Below, one piece after another: positions 8,149 to 16,642 of a DNA stretch of 64,000 bases. The number at the start of each line of letters is the position of its first letter. Within the stretch, counting starts at the first letter, position 1. Location: the NCBI GenBank assembly GCA_021771715.1, contig JAETOO010000004.1:1-64000 (forward strand), read 5' to 3'. The translations under genes were made by a program, and so were the position numbers. The notes under the pieces were generated by a model. The model did no database searches. It saw nothing but the letters and a program-made list of their open reading frames with translations, and was not told where the DNA came from. The DNA is from Oscillospiraceae bacterium. GTDB lineage: Bacteria > Bacillota > Clostridia > Lachnospirales > Lachnospiraceae.

Positions 8149-9279
8149 TCACTCCAGCTCCAGCTCTGCGTTTTCCAGGCTGATTTTTACGGTCGTGCCC
8201 TCTCCCGGCACGGAGGTGATGGAGATCCGGTGGCCGAGGCTGTTGCAGATGCGGCTGCACAGGTACAGCCCGATCCCGCTGGCCCGCTTGTCGGTGCGCC
8301 CGTTGTAGCCGGTATAGCCCTTCTCGAAAATGCGCGGCAGGTCCTCCGGCGCAATGCCGATCCCGGTATCGCAGATGCAGAGCGTCTTTCCGCTCTCGCG
8401 CAGGATCGAGACCGTACCGCCGGGCGCCGTGTACTTCAGCGCGTTCGACAGGATCTGCTCGACCACAAACAGCAGCCACTTTTCATCTGTCACGACCCGG
8501 AACTGCAGCGGCTCATAGACGAGCTTCAGCTTCTTCCTTATAAAAAGGGAGGCATTCTTCCGAAGTGCCTGCCGGATGATCGCGTCCACATCGTACTCCC
8601 GGATCACGTAGTCGGTCGAATCCGCGTCCAGCCGCAGGTAGCACATCACCATCCCGACGTACTGCTCGATCCTGCGCAGCTCCTCCTCCAGCTCCGCGCG
8701 CGCATCCGCCGTCGCCTCCCGCTGCTCCGCATGCTCGTGGAGCGTCTCATACTCAATTTCCGTTTTTTCTTTCCGCGGCTCCGCATGTGGGCAGATGGTC
8801 TCGCGCTCAGCTGCTTCCTCTTCCTGCAGCTCTGCGCCGCTCCAGGCTTCATCCGCTGTGCTCTGCAGGATCAGCCGCGCCGCCGCGATCGGCGTCTTGA
8901 TCTGGTGCGCCCACATGCTGTAGTAGTCCACAAGCTCCTGATACCGCTCCGTCTGCCTCGCACTTAACTGCTCTTTTTCGTCGTGCAGAATCCACAGCAG
9001 CTCCTGATACAGCCGCTCGATCTCGCCGACCGGCTCCGGAATCGCATCCATATCGGTCAGTATTCTCTTTTTCATGGATTCCAACTGCTCACATCTCGAC
9101 CGAAACTGCAGGTAATCCACCGCCAGAAACAGCAGCCCGACCCACCCGCTGATCAGCGCCGCGTAACCGACCGCGGCCAGCGGAAGGCGGTACAGTGCCA
9201 CGATCACCGCCGCGGCAGTGCACATCATCCCAAATGCAAGAATCCCCTTGCCGTGGCTTTTTACATATCTTCTCAGCAT
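8149..9279 (-). CDS. BceS-type sensor histidine kinase with an insertion in the dimerisation domain
   Basis: Intramembrane-sensing kinase of the Bce group: 376 residues, two closely spaced TM segments (about 12-30 and 36-56) with almost no extracellular loop. The phosphoacceptor is H125 in AHQIKTP, and the ATPase domain has the N-box (LSNALKY), G1 (DTGIG) and G2 (SGIGL) motifs. Between the H-box helix and the second DHp helix (IEQYVGMVMCYL) lies an acidic stretch of about 55 residues (141-195), unusual for this family. AAGGGG precedes the ATG. The partner response regulator is not adjacent; the best candidate ends at 15101. The ATPase and permease of the set lie downstream. Confidence 0.88.
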   Translation of the reverse strand: MLRRYVKSHGKGILAFGMMCTAAAVIVALYRLPLAAVGYAALISGWVGLLFLAVDYLQFRSRCEQLESMKKRILTDMDAIPEPVGEIERLYQELLWILHDEKEQLSARQTERYQELVDYYSMWAHQIKTPIAAARLILQSTADEAWSGAELQEEEAAERETICPHAEPRKEKTEIEYETLHEHAEQREATADARAELEEELRRIEQYVGMVMCYLRLDADSTDYVIREYDVDAIIRQALRKNASLFIRKKLKLVYEPLQFRVVTDEKWLLFVVEQILSNALKYTAPGGTVSILRESGKTLCICDTGIGIAPEDLPRIFEKGYTGYNGRTDKRASGIGLYLCSRICNSLGHRISITSVPGEGTTVKISLENAELELE

Positions 9280-9293
9280 AGCCTGTTCCCCTT

Positions 9294-9535
9294 ATTCATA
9301 ACTGAGTCCCGCAGTTTCGTCCGCAATACCTCCGCCTGCTCACACTGCGCACTGCAGCTTCGCCCGCAATATCTCCGCCCATTCATGCCGCACACTGCTG
9401 CTTCGCCCGCAAAGCCTCTGCCCATTCATGCTGCTGCTTCGCCTGCAAAGCCTCTGCTCATTCATGCTGCTGCTTCGCCTGCAAACCCTTTGCTCATTCA
9501 TGCTGCAGCTTCGCCTGCAAACCCTCTTTATTCAT
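9294..9535. repeat. 36-bp tandem repeat array derived from the exporter 3' end
   Basis: ATTCATGCTG-containing units start at 9424, 9460 and 9496 (exact 36-bp spacing), with a 34-bp step to 9530 and a 43-bp step back to 9381; more degenerate copies continue to about 9294. On the minus strand the last unit is the 3' end of the exporter gene: the TATGAATAA end aligns with CATGAATGA in each unit, so a stop codon recurs in every clear unit. The 36-bp units are also in frame with a short minus-strand frame (repeated MNEQRLCRRSSS), which I do not call a gene. Confidence 0.8.
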
Positions 9536-11312
9536 ACTGCGCCTCGTACATCTGTCTGTAATATCCCTGCTTCTCCATCAGCTCCTGATGTGTTCCCTGC
9601 TCGACCACCTCGCCGCCATCCACCACCAAGATCCAGTCTGCATTCTGTATCGTCGAGAGGCGGTGCGCGATCACAAAGCACGTCTTATCCTTCATCAGAT
9701 TGCGCATGGCCTTCTGAATGCGCACCTCCGTGCGCGTATCCACATTCGAGGTCGCCTCATCCAGAATCAGCATCGGGGCGTCCAGCAGCATCGCCCGCGC
9801 AATCGTCAGAAGCTGCTTCTGCCCCTTCGAGATATTCGCGCCCTCATCGGTCAGCACCGTGTCGTAGCCCTTCGGCAGCCGCATGATAAAGGAATGAATA
9901 TACGCCGCCCTGGCCGCCTGCTCGACCTCCCTGCGGCCGGCCGAGCGGCTGCCATACGCCAGATTCTCGTAGATTGTCCCGGAAAACAGCCACGTATCCT
10001 GCAGCACCATCGCATACGACGCGCGCAGACTCTTCCGCGTCGCGTCCCTCGCATCCGTCCCTTCCACGCTCACGCAACCCCGGTTCGGGTCATAGAACCG
10101 CATCAACAGGTTGATCAACGTCGTCTTGCCGGCTCCGGTATGCCCCACAATCGCGATCAGTTTTCCCGGCTCAGCGGTTAAGCTCAGATCATGGATCACC
10201 GTCTGGCCCTCCTGGTAGCCGAACTCCACATGGGAGAGCTCCACACTCCCCTGCACCTGCGAGAGCGTCACCGCGTCCGCCCGGTCCGCCGACTCCGGCA
10301 GCTCGTCCATCAGCCCAAACACACGCTCCGCGGCCGCGAGCGAGGACTGCAGCTCGCTCAGAATGTTCGCCGCCTCGTTGATCGGGCCGGAAAATTTTCT
10401 CGAGTACAGGACAAAGGACGAGATATCCCCGATCGTCATGCGCCCCGCCAGATACAGAAGCGCCCCGAACACGCCGGTCAGCGACAGGGACAGATTGTTC
10501 ACAAAATTCACACAGGGCCCGACAATGCTCCCGTAATACTCCGCGCGGTAGAACGCTTCCGCTGCCTCCTCATTTTTTTCGTCGCACCGGCCGATCGTGT
10601 ACGATTCACGGCTGTACACCTTCAGCGTCTTCTGCCCGGTGATCATCTCCTCCACAAACCCGTTCAGTTTTCCCAGCTTCGCGGAGCGCTCACGAAACAA
10701 CGGTCTCGTCTTTCCCGTGATATACTTTGTCAGGAAAAATGATAAGGGCACGGTAAAAGCAAACACCAGAACCAGCTGTGGGGAAATCGCCACCATCATC
10801 GCCAGCGCCCCCGCAACCGTGATCACGGTCGTCAGCAGCTGGATCAGATCGTTCGACAGGGATGCGTTCACCGTGTCGATGTCGTAAGAGATCCGGCTGA
10901 TGATGTCTCCCGTCTGGTGGACATCGAAAAAGCCGACCGGCAGCGTCAGAAGCTTCTCGAACAGTTCCTGCCTCATGGTAAAGACCACCCGGCGGCTGAT
11001 CGTGATCATCAATACCTGCAGGCCGTACGCCATCAGCGCCGACACCACATAGAAGATCGCCATCCACGACGCATAGTACCCGACCCGGGCAAAATCCACC
11101 TGCCCTCTTCCGCCCTCGATCGCCTCAATCGCGTAGCCGGTCAGGCGCGGTCCGATCAGCGCGAACAGGTTGCTCCCGACCGTGCAGATCAGCGCCAGCA
11201 GCATCCGCCACCGCTCCTTCATCAGCGCCTGCCCCAGGCGAATCAGGGTGCGCCTGGAATAGCGGCGTTTCGACTGCTCCGGTCTGTCTTGCTTTTCCAC
11301 GCTGTCCGTCAC
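9528..11312 (-). CDS. ABC exporter half-transporter, catalytic-glutamate subunit of a heterodimer
   Basis: 594-residue fused membrane and ATPase subunit of a multidrug-type exporter (LmrD/BmrD-like). Six TMs occupy about 35-330; the ATPase has Walker A (GHTGAGKTT), Walker B with catalytic Glu (LILDEATSNVD) and an H-loop (AHRLST). The signature is ISKGQKQ instead of LSGGQ. With the next gene it should form a heterodimer: this subunit gives the variant signature and the other lacks the catalytic Glu, so both defects fall in one ATP site. The listed start is GTG at 11312; GTG at 11300 sits better relative to AAGGGAG. The substrate may be a drug, peptide or lipid. Confidence 0.88.
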   Translation of the reverse strand: MTDSVEKQDRPEQSKRRYSRRTLIRLGQALMKERWRMLLALICTVGSNLFALIGPRLTGYAIEAIEGGRGQVDFARVGYYASWMAIFYVVSALMAYGLQVLMITISRRVVFTMRQELFEKLLTLPVGFFDVHQTGDIISRISYDIDTVNASLSNDLIQLLTTVITVAGALAMMVAISPQLVLVFAFTVPLSFFLTKYITGKTRPLFRERSAKLGKLNGFVEEMITGQKTLKVYSRESYTIGRCDEKNEEAAEAFYRAEYYGSIVGPCVNFVNNLSLSLTGVFGALLYLAGRMTIGDISSFVLYSRKFSGPINEAANILSELQSSLAAAERVFGLMDELPESADRADAVTLSQVQGSVELSHVEFGYQEGQTVIHDLSLTAEPGKLIAIVGHTGAGKTTLINLLMRFYDPNRGCVSVEGTDARDATRKSLRASYAMVLQDTWLFSGTIYENLAYGSRSAGRREVEQAARAAYIHSFIMRLPKGYDTVLTDEGANISKGQKQLLTIARAMLLDAPMLILDEATSNVDTRTEVRIQKAMRNLMKDKTCFVIAHRLSTIQNADWILVVDGGEVVEQGTHQELMEKQGYYRQMYEAQYE

Positions 11313-11440
11313 TCCCTTCTGTATTTTATCTTATTTCCTGCATTGCAATTGTATTTCTGGTATTTTAACTATATTTCCAAAATTCTATTTGTATTTTCGG
11401 TTTTCTAATCACATTTTCAGATATCAAGTATAACTCCAGC
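11313..11440. repeat. Degenerate AT-rich ~20-bp tandem repeat between exporter genes
   Basis: On the minus strand the gap between the two exporter genes consists of about five units beginning GAAAATRYR or GAAATA, spaced 19-21 bp, ending at the ribosome binding site of the downstream gene. The units are diverged, so the exact copy number is uncertain. No promoter or terminator is obvious within it. Confidence 0.5.
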
Positions 11441-11452
11441 TATCAATTTTTA

Positions 11453-13291
11453 CTACCGCACTTCCCCCATCTGCGAGTGGGCAATCTCCCGGTATACACT
11501 GCAGTGCTCCAGCAGTTCCTCGTGCGTCCCGTAACCGATCATCCGGCCATTTTCGAGCACCAGAATGTGATCCGCGTGCAAAATGGAGCTGACGCGCTGT
11601 GCCACCACCACGAGCGTGGTATCCGGCAGATACGCCCGGATCGCGCGGCGAAGGCTGGCATCCGTCTTGTAGTCCAGCGCGCTGGAGGAATCGTCCAAGA
11701 TCAGAATCTCCGGTCTCGCGGCCAGCGCACGCGCGATCAGCACTCTCTGCCGCTGCCCGCCGCTCAGGTTCGCGCCCCGGATGCTCAGGCCGTCCTCCTG
11801 CTGATCCCTGCGCGCCCGCACAAATTCACCGGCCTGCGCACAGCACAGCGCGTCCGACACTTCCTGTGAGGAGAGCGGTCTTCCGAGCGTCACATTTTCC
11901 GCAATCGTATCCTCAAAGATCATATCATTCTGAAACACCACGCCGAATTTCTGCTTCAGCTCCTTCGGCCGCCACGTGCGGATGTCTCTCCCGTCAATCC
12001 GAATCTGCCCGCTGTCCGCCTCGTATAGACGCATCATCAGGTTCAGGATCGTGCTCTTCCCGGAGCCGATCTCCCCGATGATCCCCAGCATCTCACCTCG
12101 TCCCACGCAGAACGAAATATCCGTGAGCACCTGCTCCTCGCGCCCTGTGTAGTATGAAAAGTTCACATGGTCAAACAGAATCGCAGGAGGGCAGGATTCC
12201 TTTCCTCCCTCGACTCCATCCCCGCCTGCCGCAGCAGACTCGTATCCCAATTTCGATTCTGCGGATACTCCCGCTGCTTTGCACGTCACTCCGGTTTCGT
12301 TTGCCGCTTCTGCAAATTCATGCACTGGCTCCTGCACTCCAAGCTCCTCCGGCATGGCGAGCAGCTCCCACACGCGGTCTCCTGACGCTATGGCCCGGGA
12401 GATCATCTCGAACATCCGCGTCATCGACAGCATCGCGTTCAGGATAATGGTGAAATACGTGGTGAACGCCAGAATCTTTCCCACCTCGCCGGTCCCGGCA
12501 TTGACCCGGAAGGCGCCCGTCACGATCACGCACACCAGCCCGAGATTCAGCAGGATATTCATGGACGGATTCGTCACCGCCATCACCATCCCGGCCTTCT
12601 TATCCTGATCGGTCATGCTCTGGTTGACCTCACGGAAGCGCTCTGTCTCGTAATCGGTCTTTGAGAGCGCCTTGATCACCCGTATGCCCGCGACATCCTC
12701 CCGGACGACCCGCACCATCCCGTCCGCACTCTCCCGCAGCTTCGCATAGAGCGGGATGCCCTTCCGGGAGACCAGCACCGTCACCAGCACCAGCAGCGGC
12801 AGAAGCGCCGTCAGCACAAGCGCCATCGCCCAATCCAGCGTGAACGTCACAATCACTCCGCCGGTCAGCAGAATCGGCGCGCGCACGCCCAACCGCTGGA
12901 TCCGCGCGATCACCTGCTGCAGCTCATACGTATCCGATGTCATCCGCGAGATCAAAGACGGCCTCGTCAGCGCATCCATCTGACTGCCGGAGAGCGTCAT
13001 AATCCTGGCAAACACGTCATGGCGGATCGTCTTGATGATGTCCGCCGCCACGCGGGAGGCCCTGCGGTTCGCGATGATATTCCCCGAAACCGCCAGCGCC
13101 GAGCAGACCAGCATCCCCAGCCCCCACTCCAGCACCCGCAGCCGATCTCCCGCCGGGATCACCGTGTCGATAATGTAGGCCAGAATATACGGAATGCACA
13201 GATCCATAATCGTCCCGGCAAATTTGATTAAAAAGCCCACTCCCATCCTGCGGAAGTACGGGCGAATATAGACAGTTATAATGTTTCTCAT
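11453..13291 (-). CDS. ABC exporter half-transporter, degenerate-site subunit of a heterodimer
   Basis: 612-residue fused TM and ATPase exporter subunit (LmrC/BmrC-like), partner of the downstream 594-residue protein. Six TMs lie in about 15-320. The ATPase has Walker A GEIGSGKST and a canonical LSGGQRQR signature, but Walker B is followed by Asp (LILDDSSSALD) where the catalytic Glu should be; the H-loop His is replaced by Gln (AQRVSS). These are the marks of the non-hydrolysing site of heterodimeric exporters. A 50-residue Glu/Ala-rich linker (about 315-365) separates the domains. The start ATG has AGGT 7 nt upstream. It is the first gene of the exporter pair. Confidence 0.9.
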   Translation of the reverse strand: MRNIITVYIRPYFRRMGVGFLIKFAGTIMDLCIPYILAYIIDTVIPAGDRLRVLEWGLGMLVCSALAVSGNIIANRRASRVAADIIKTIRHDVFARIMTLSGSQMDALTRPSLISRMTSDTYELQQVIARIQRLGVRAPILLTGGVIVTFTLDWAMALVLTALLPLLVLVTVLVSRKGIPLYAKLRESADGMVRVVREDVAGIRVIKALSKTDYETERFREVNQSMTDQDKKAGMVMAVTNPSMNILLNLGLVCVIVTGAFRVNAGTGEVGKILAFTTYFTIILNAMLSMTRMFEMISRAIASGDRVWELLAMPEELGVQEPVHEFAEAANETGVTCKAAGVSAESKLGYESAAAGGDGVEGGKESCPPAILFDHVNFSYYTGREEQVLTDISFCVGRGEMLGIIGEIGSGKSTILNLMMRLYEADSGQIRIDGRDIRTWRPKELKQKFGVVFQNDMIFEDTIAENVTLGRPLSSQEVSDALCCAQAGEFVRARRDQQEDGLSIRGANLSGGQRQRVLIARALAARPEILILDDSSSALDYKTDASLRRAIRAYLPDTTLVVVAQRVSSILHADHILVLENGRMIGYGTHEELLEHCSVYREIAHSQMGEVR

Positions 13292-13349
13292 AGAGAGACC
13301 TCAGATTCATGACATCGCATAAGACTTGTGATTTCACCTGATTTACTTT

Positions 13350-13739
13350 TTACAGCCACTTCGTCTCTATTTCCTTTTTTAATTCACAAAACATCTGATA
13401 AAAATCATTCTTGGCCTGGTGAACGATTGACAGAGCAACTTTTTCATTATAAGAATGAGACACATTATTGCGTTCCTGTAAAGCCTGCAGCCATAAATCG
13501 GCATTTTTAATCATCCCTGCTTTATACGCCGTTTTTAAAATCAGCTTAGGCGAACCGGTAGCGCCTTCCTCAAAACCGTGATTCTCCAATATTTCTTTCA
13601 TCATCTTCCAGGCTTGTTCGAAGCAAATCTCATAAAGTCCAACCAGCCCTGTCAGAATAACCGTATCATATGGTTCTTGATAGTCATATATTTTTTCCAT
13701 ATTCCGCAACGCAGAACAGAAGTTATCATATTTTCTCAT
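13350..13739 (-). CDS. hepT: HepT-like HEPN ribonuclease toxin
   Basis: A 129-residue all-helical HEPN protein, toxin half of a HEPN/MNT module. The catalytic and modification motif RX4HXY is present as R90-NNVS-H95-S-Y97. In characterised pairs the HEPN protein is an RNase, and the MNT partner silences it by adding AMP residues to this Tyr. The frame is open to 13781, but the ATG at 13739 has AGAAGGAGGG upstream and overlaps the end of mntA by 14 bp, so the two genes are translationally coupled with the antitoxin first. All key residues are intact. Confidence 0.9.
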   Translation of the reverse strand: MRKYDNFCSALRNMEKIYDYQEPYDTVILTGLVGLYEICFEQAWKMMKEILENHGFEEGATGSPKLILKTAYKAGMIKNADLWLQALQERNNVSHSYNEKVALSIVHQAKNDFYQMFCELKKEIETKWL

Positions 13740-14031
13740 AAATGATCCAGCCCTCCTTCTGAATTGATTTCCGGAGTTCATCCTGCATTTCTCTGTTCAA
13801 ATCAATAATATCATACTCCAAAAGTGTCGACGTGTCCTCTTCTACATCAAGCGAAAAATGATAAAAATCTCCCCCTTCTACCGCCAGATCAATATCGCTG
13901 GTTCTTTTAAAGTCACCTCTCGCCCTCGAGCCAAATAGAATCACTTTGTCCACCCTATTTTTTCTGGCTATCACTCTGATTTCTTCCAACACAACTCGCT
14001 TAATTCCTGTCTTAATTTCCAAATCATTCAT
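13726..14031 (-). CDS. mntA: MntA-like minimal nucleotidyltransferase antitoxin
   Basis: A 101-residue minimal nucleotidyltransferase with the exact GSX10DXD motif: G34-S35, then ten residues, then D46-I-D48. In HepT/MntA systems it uses ATP to AMPylate the HEPN toxin and inactivate it. AGGTGAGAAG precedes the ATG, and the gene overlaps hepT at its 3' end. The pair is embedded between the heterodimeric exporter and a nucleoside deoxyribosyltransferase-like gene, and it may have arrived as a unit in the stretch that now separates the Bce kinase from its regulator. Confidence 0.9.
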   Translation of the reverse strand: MNDLEIKTGIKRVVLEEIRVIARKNRVDKVILFGSRARGDFKRTSDIDLAVEGGDFYHFSLDVEEDTSTLLEYDIIDLNREMQDELRKSIQKEGWIIYEKI

Positions 14032-14076
14032 CTTCTCACCTAAACTGTTTCTGCTGTCAGCCGCGATTTATCTTTG

Positions 14077-14421
14077 CTACAGCTTTTGCACTGGCTCTAA
14101 ATACCGGACCGCCTTTTCATGCGCCATTGCATACGCAATCTCCGATCTGGTGCTGGAGCCAATATAGCCGCCGACATTGATCACAAAGATCTCGTCAGCC
14201 ATGTCGATTTTGCGCTTGTGCATATCGTCCAGCATCTCCTTGGTTTTGGTCAGAGTATCCTCCGACATCCCCTCCCAGACCTCCGTATCCCCGGAATGCC
14301 CGAAGAGACCTACGCTGATGACGATGTTGCCCTCCAGCGTCAGCCGCTTCTGCGCTTCCATAAATGCATCCTTGAACCGTGTGCTGCCACACAGGGTAAT
14401 CACTTTATACTTGCCGACCAT
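14077..14421 (-). CDS. Nucleoside 2-deoxyribosyltransferase-like protein
   Basis: A 114-residue Rossmann-like protein. The N-terminus ITLCGSTRF, the central SVGLFGH and the C-terminal MADEIFVINVGGYIGSSTR pattern fit the small nucleoside 2-deoxyribosyltransferase-like family, which often acts in nucleotide salvage or signalling. The frame is open to 14712, overlapping the GNAT gene, so I choose the ATG at 14421 (MVGKYKV), which has GAAGAGAGG upstream. A specific substrate cannot be assigned, and catalytic activity is not established for many members. Confidence 0.75.
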   Translation of the reverse strand: MVGKYKVITLCGSTRFKDAFMEAQKRLTLEGNIVISVGLFGHSGDTEVWEGMSEDTLTKTKEMLDDMHKRKIDMADEIFVINVGGYIGSSTRSEIAYAMAHEKAVRYLEPVQKL

Positions 14422-14464
14422 ATTGCTGTGCCTCTCTTCCACCTGTATCTTCGTCCTTCTGCAA

Positions 14465-14947
14465 TCACTTATAACTGCTCTGGTGTAGCGCCTGCTGCCT
14501 GTGCACATACATCCTTGACGGCTCCGGCTCTCCGTCCCCATACACCATGCAGAAAAACTCCCAGCCGTACCGCTCATAAAAGCCAGTGTGATCCGTGAGC
14601 AGATATAAGGTATCGATCCCCATCGCCGCCATGTCGTCACAGACAAACTGAAGGAGCTTCCCCGCGATTCCCTTGCAGCGGTAAGCTTCCTCTGTGTACA
14701 CTGCGCAGACATTCGGCGTCAGATCCTTTCTGTCATGGAAATCATTCTCAATCACTCCCATACCGGCGATGATGCGATCTCCATCCATGCACACGTACCA
14801 CGACGGCACTCCCGTATCTGTCTGAAGCGACACCTCAATGCTCTCCTGGTAGGCCTCCAGCGGGATGCCCCATTTGCTGTGATACCACTGTGCCGCGCGC
14901 TCCTTAAGCTTGGGCCTGTCTTTGATTCTGATGATCTCATATTCCAT
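14465..14947 (-). CDS. GNAT family N-acetyltransferase
   Basis: 160 residues with a GNAT fold: the acetyl-CoA-binding motif A is visible as VYTEEAYRCKGIAGKLL (about 83-99; R/Q-x-x-G-x-G/A form), followed by the FYERYGWEF motif near the C-terminus. It transfers an acetyl group from acetyl-CoA to an unknown amine. GGAGAATGCG precedes the ATG. It is 43 bp upstream of the deoxyribosyltransferase-like gene on the same strand, with no clear functional link. Confidence 0.85.
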   Translation of the reverse strand: MEYEIIRIKDRPKLKERAAQWYHSKWGIPLEAYQESIEVSLQTDTGVPSWYVCMDGDRIIAGMGVIENDFHDRKDLTPNVCAVYTEEAYRCKGIAGKLLQFVCDDMAAMGIDTLYLLTDHTGFYERYGWEFFCMVYGDGEPEPSRMYVHRQQALHQSSYK

Positions 14948-15100
14948 CTCGCATTCTCCTCACTACTACTGTCTGGCCAAACCTTTTTCCTTACTTTTCA
15001 AAGATTTTTGTCTCATATCGCAGGAAAATAAGTCAAGAAAATGGTCATTTTTCTTTCCACTGGCTCAAAATAACCGGGCGCAAACATTTCTCCTATATGC

Positions 15101-15775
15101 TCACTCCCGCACCAGATATCCGAGCCCTTTGCGCGTCACGATCAGCTCCGGCAGCCCTGCGCTCTCCAGCTTCCGGCGCAGGCGGGTCACGTTGACGGTC
15201 AGCGTATTTTCATCGACAAAGCTGTCGGTCTCCCAGAGGCGCTGCATCAGCGCATCCCGGCTCACGACCTTGCCCTTCTTTTCAAAGAGCGCCTGCAGGA
15301 TCCGGTACTCGTTTTTCGTCAGCTCGATCCGCTCCCCCTCGTACAAAAGGCTCGCGTCCGCCACGTTGAGCGTGGCCCCGCCGCATTCCAGCACATTGGG
15401 CTGCCCGCCGAAATCGTAGGTGCGGCGCAGGATCGCCTGGATTTTCGCCGTCAGCACCTGCAGATCAAACGGCTTTGCGATGAAATCATCGCCGCCCATG
15501 TTCATTGCCATCACAATATTCATGTTGTCCGACGCTGAGGAGAGAAAGACGACCGGCACCTGCGAAACCTTCCGGATCTCATTGCACCAGTGGTATCCGT
15601 TGTAAAACGGCAGCAGCAGATCCAACAGCACGAGCTGCGGATCGAACGCCGTAAACTCCGCAAGGATATCGCGGAAATTCTGGGCGCACCGCACCTCAAA
15701 ACCCCAGCGCGCGATCTCAGAGCGCATCGTCCGCGCAATCGTCATGTCATCCTCCACAATTAAAATACGATACAT
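15101..15775 (-). CDS. OmpR/BceR-type response regulator
   Basis: 224-residue DNA-binding response regulator. The receiver domain starts MYRILIVEDD (acidic pair) and has the phosphoacceptor Asp in LVLLDLLLP and the conserved Lys in IAKPFD; a winged-helix output domain follows (about 125-224) with LTKNEYRIL. It resembles BceR, the partner of short-loop kinases. The ATG at 15775 is chosen over 15808 because GGAGG lies 5 nt upstream and the domain starts there. The kinase at 8149-9279 lacks an adjacent regulator, so this gene is its likely partner, now separated by seven genes. Confidence 0.9.
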   Translation of the reverse strand: MYRILIVEDDMTIARTMRSEIARWGFEVRCAQNFRDILAEFTAFDPQLVLLDLLLPFYNGYHWCNEIRKVSQVPVVFLSSASDNMNIVMAMNMGGDDFIAKPFDLQVLTAKIQAILRRTYDFGGQPNVLECGGATLNVADASLLYEGERIELTKNEYRILQALFEKKGKVVSRDALMQRLWETDSFVDENTLTVNVTRLRRKLESAGLPELIVTRKGLGYLVRE

Positions 15776-15948
15776 ATCCACCTCCGCCGCACAGTTCTTC
15801 ACTGCCACCTCATACCCAAACTACTCCATTAAATCTCCATTTTACGCAGCAAGTCTGCGCACGTATCTCTACATTGCTAATTCATCCACGCTCTTCATGA
15901 AACAGGCCAATATACCTATTCCAGCAGCATCTCTTTACCTGCACACGT

Positions 15949-16440
15949 TCACACCAGCAGCTCCATATTGACGATCCCGAGCATACGCCCGAATTTTGTC
16001 CCGACCTCCGGCATACAGCCGCAGTGTTCAAACCCATATGTTTCATGCATGCGGACGCTCACCTCATTGCCCTGCGTAATGACTGACACGACGGTGTGAA
16101 TGTCCTCCCGCTCCTTCGCATATGCGAGGATCTCCCGCATCAGTGCGTGCGCAATCCCTCGGCCGCGGTATGCTACGTCCACATAGATCGACAGCTCAAC
16201 CGTCGCCGCATAGGCCTCCTTCTCCCGGTACGGCGACAGGCTCGCGTAGCCGACCGCCCGGCCATCCTCCACCGCCGCCAGCAGCGGATACCGGCCGCCC
16301 GGATGCGCGTCGAACCACGCCTGCCGCTCCTCGAGCGTCTTCGGGTGCAGGTCAAAGGTCGCCACGCCGTGCAACACCTCATAATTATAGATATCCAGCA
16401 GGGCAGGAAGATCCTGCCGCACCGCTCTTCTGATCTCCAT
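15949..16440 (-). CDS. GNAT acetyltransferase, phosphinothricin acetyltransferase-like
   Basis: 163-residue GNAT protein. The N-terminal MEIRRAVRQDLPAL and IYNYEV, the central VELSIYVDVAYRGRGIAHAL with the acetyl-CoA loop RGRGIA, and MHETYGFEHCG match the PAT/YncA-type group, which acetylates amines such as phosphinothricin or methionine derivatives. Start codons at 16470 and 16452 are possible, but the ATG at 16440 begins at the domain and has GAGG 6 nt upstream. It stands alone, and the physiological substrate is unknown. Confidence 0.82.
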   Translation of the reverse strand: MEIRRAVRQDLPALLDIYNYEVLHGVATFDLHPKTLEERQAWFDAHPGGRYPLLAAVEDGRAVGYASLSPYREKEAYAATVELSIYVDVAYRGRGIAHALMREILAYAKEREDIHTVVSVITQGNEVSVRMHETYGFEHCGCMPEVGTKFGRMLGIVNMELLV

Positions 16441-16470
16441 CTCTATCCTCATTCCTTTCACTTGGCCCAA

Positions 16471-16637
16471 TGCAGTTTATCCGGCCACTGTCCAACAAAA
16501 AAAGTACATCCGGCACATTTTTCGAATTGCCAGCGGCGGATGTGCAGACCTTATGAGGCCATAATTCTTGTAGACGAGTGATTCAGAGCTTTTGGCAGCC
16601 CTGCACGCTTCTCATCCGGATCGGCTACACGATAACC
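16471..16637. repeat. Hairpin repeat, diverged copy downstream of the EamA gene
   Basis: The segment CTTGTAGACGAGTGATT... at about 16567-16637 is clearly related, over about 70 nt, to 17847-17917, and the left part (GGCCACTGTC) matches 17790-17799. The two copies have the same orientation and lie on either side of the EamA permease gene. The middle of this copy has diverged. Confidence 0.65.
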
Positions 16638-16642
16638 TTTGC

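Noticed and set aside
9400-9506. Small repeat protein on the minus strand (MNEQRLCRRSSS repeats)
   Set aside because: The 36-bp period keeps a frame open, but there is no convincing ribosome binding site and the units are explained as copies of the exporter 3' end.
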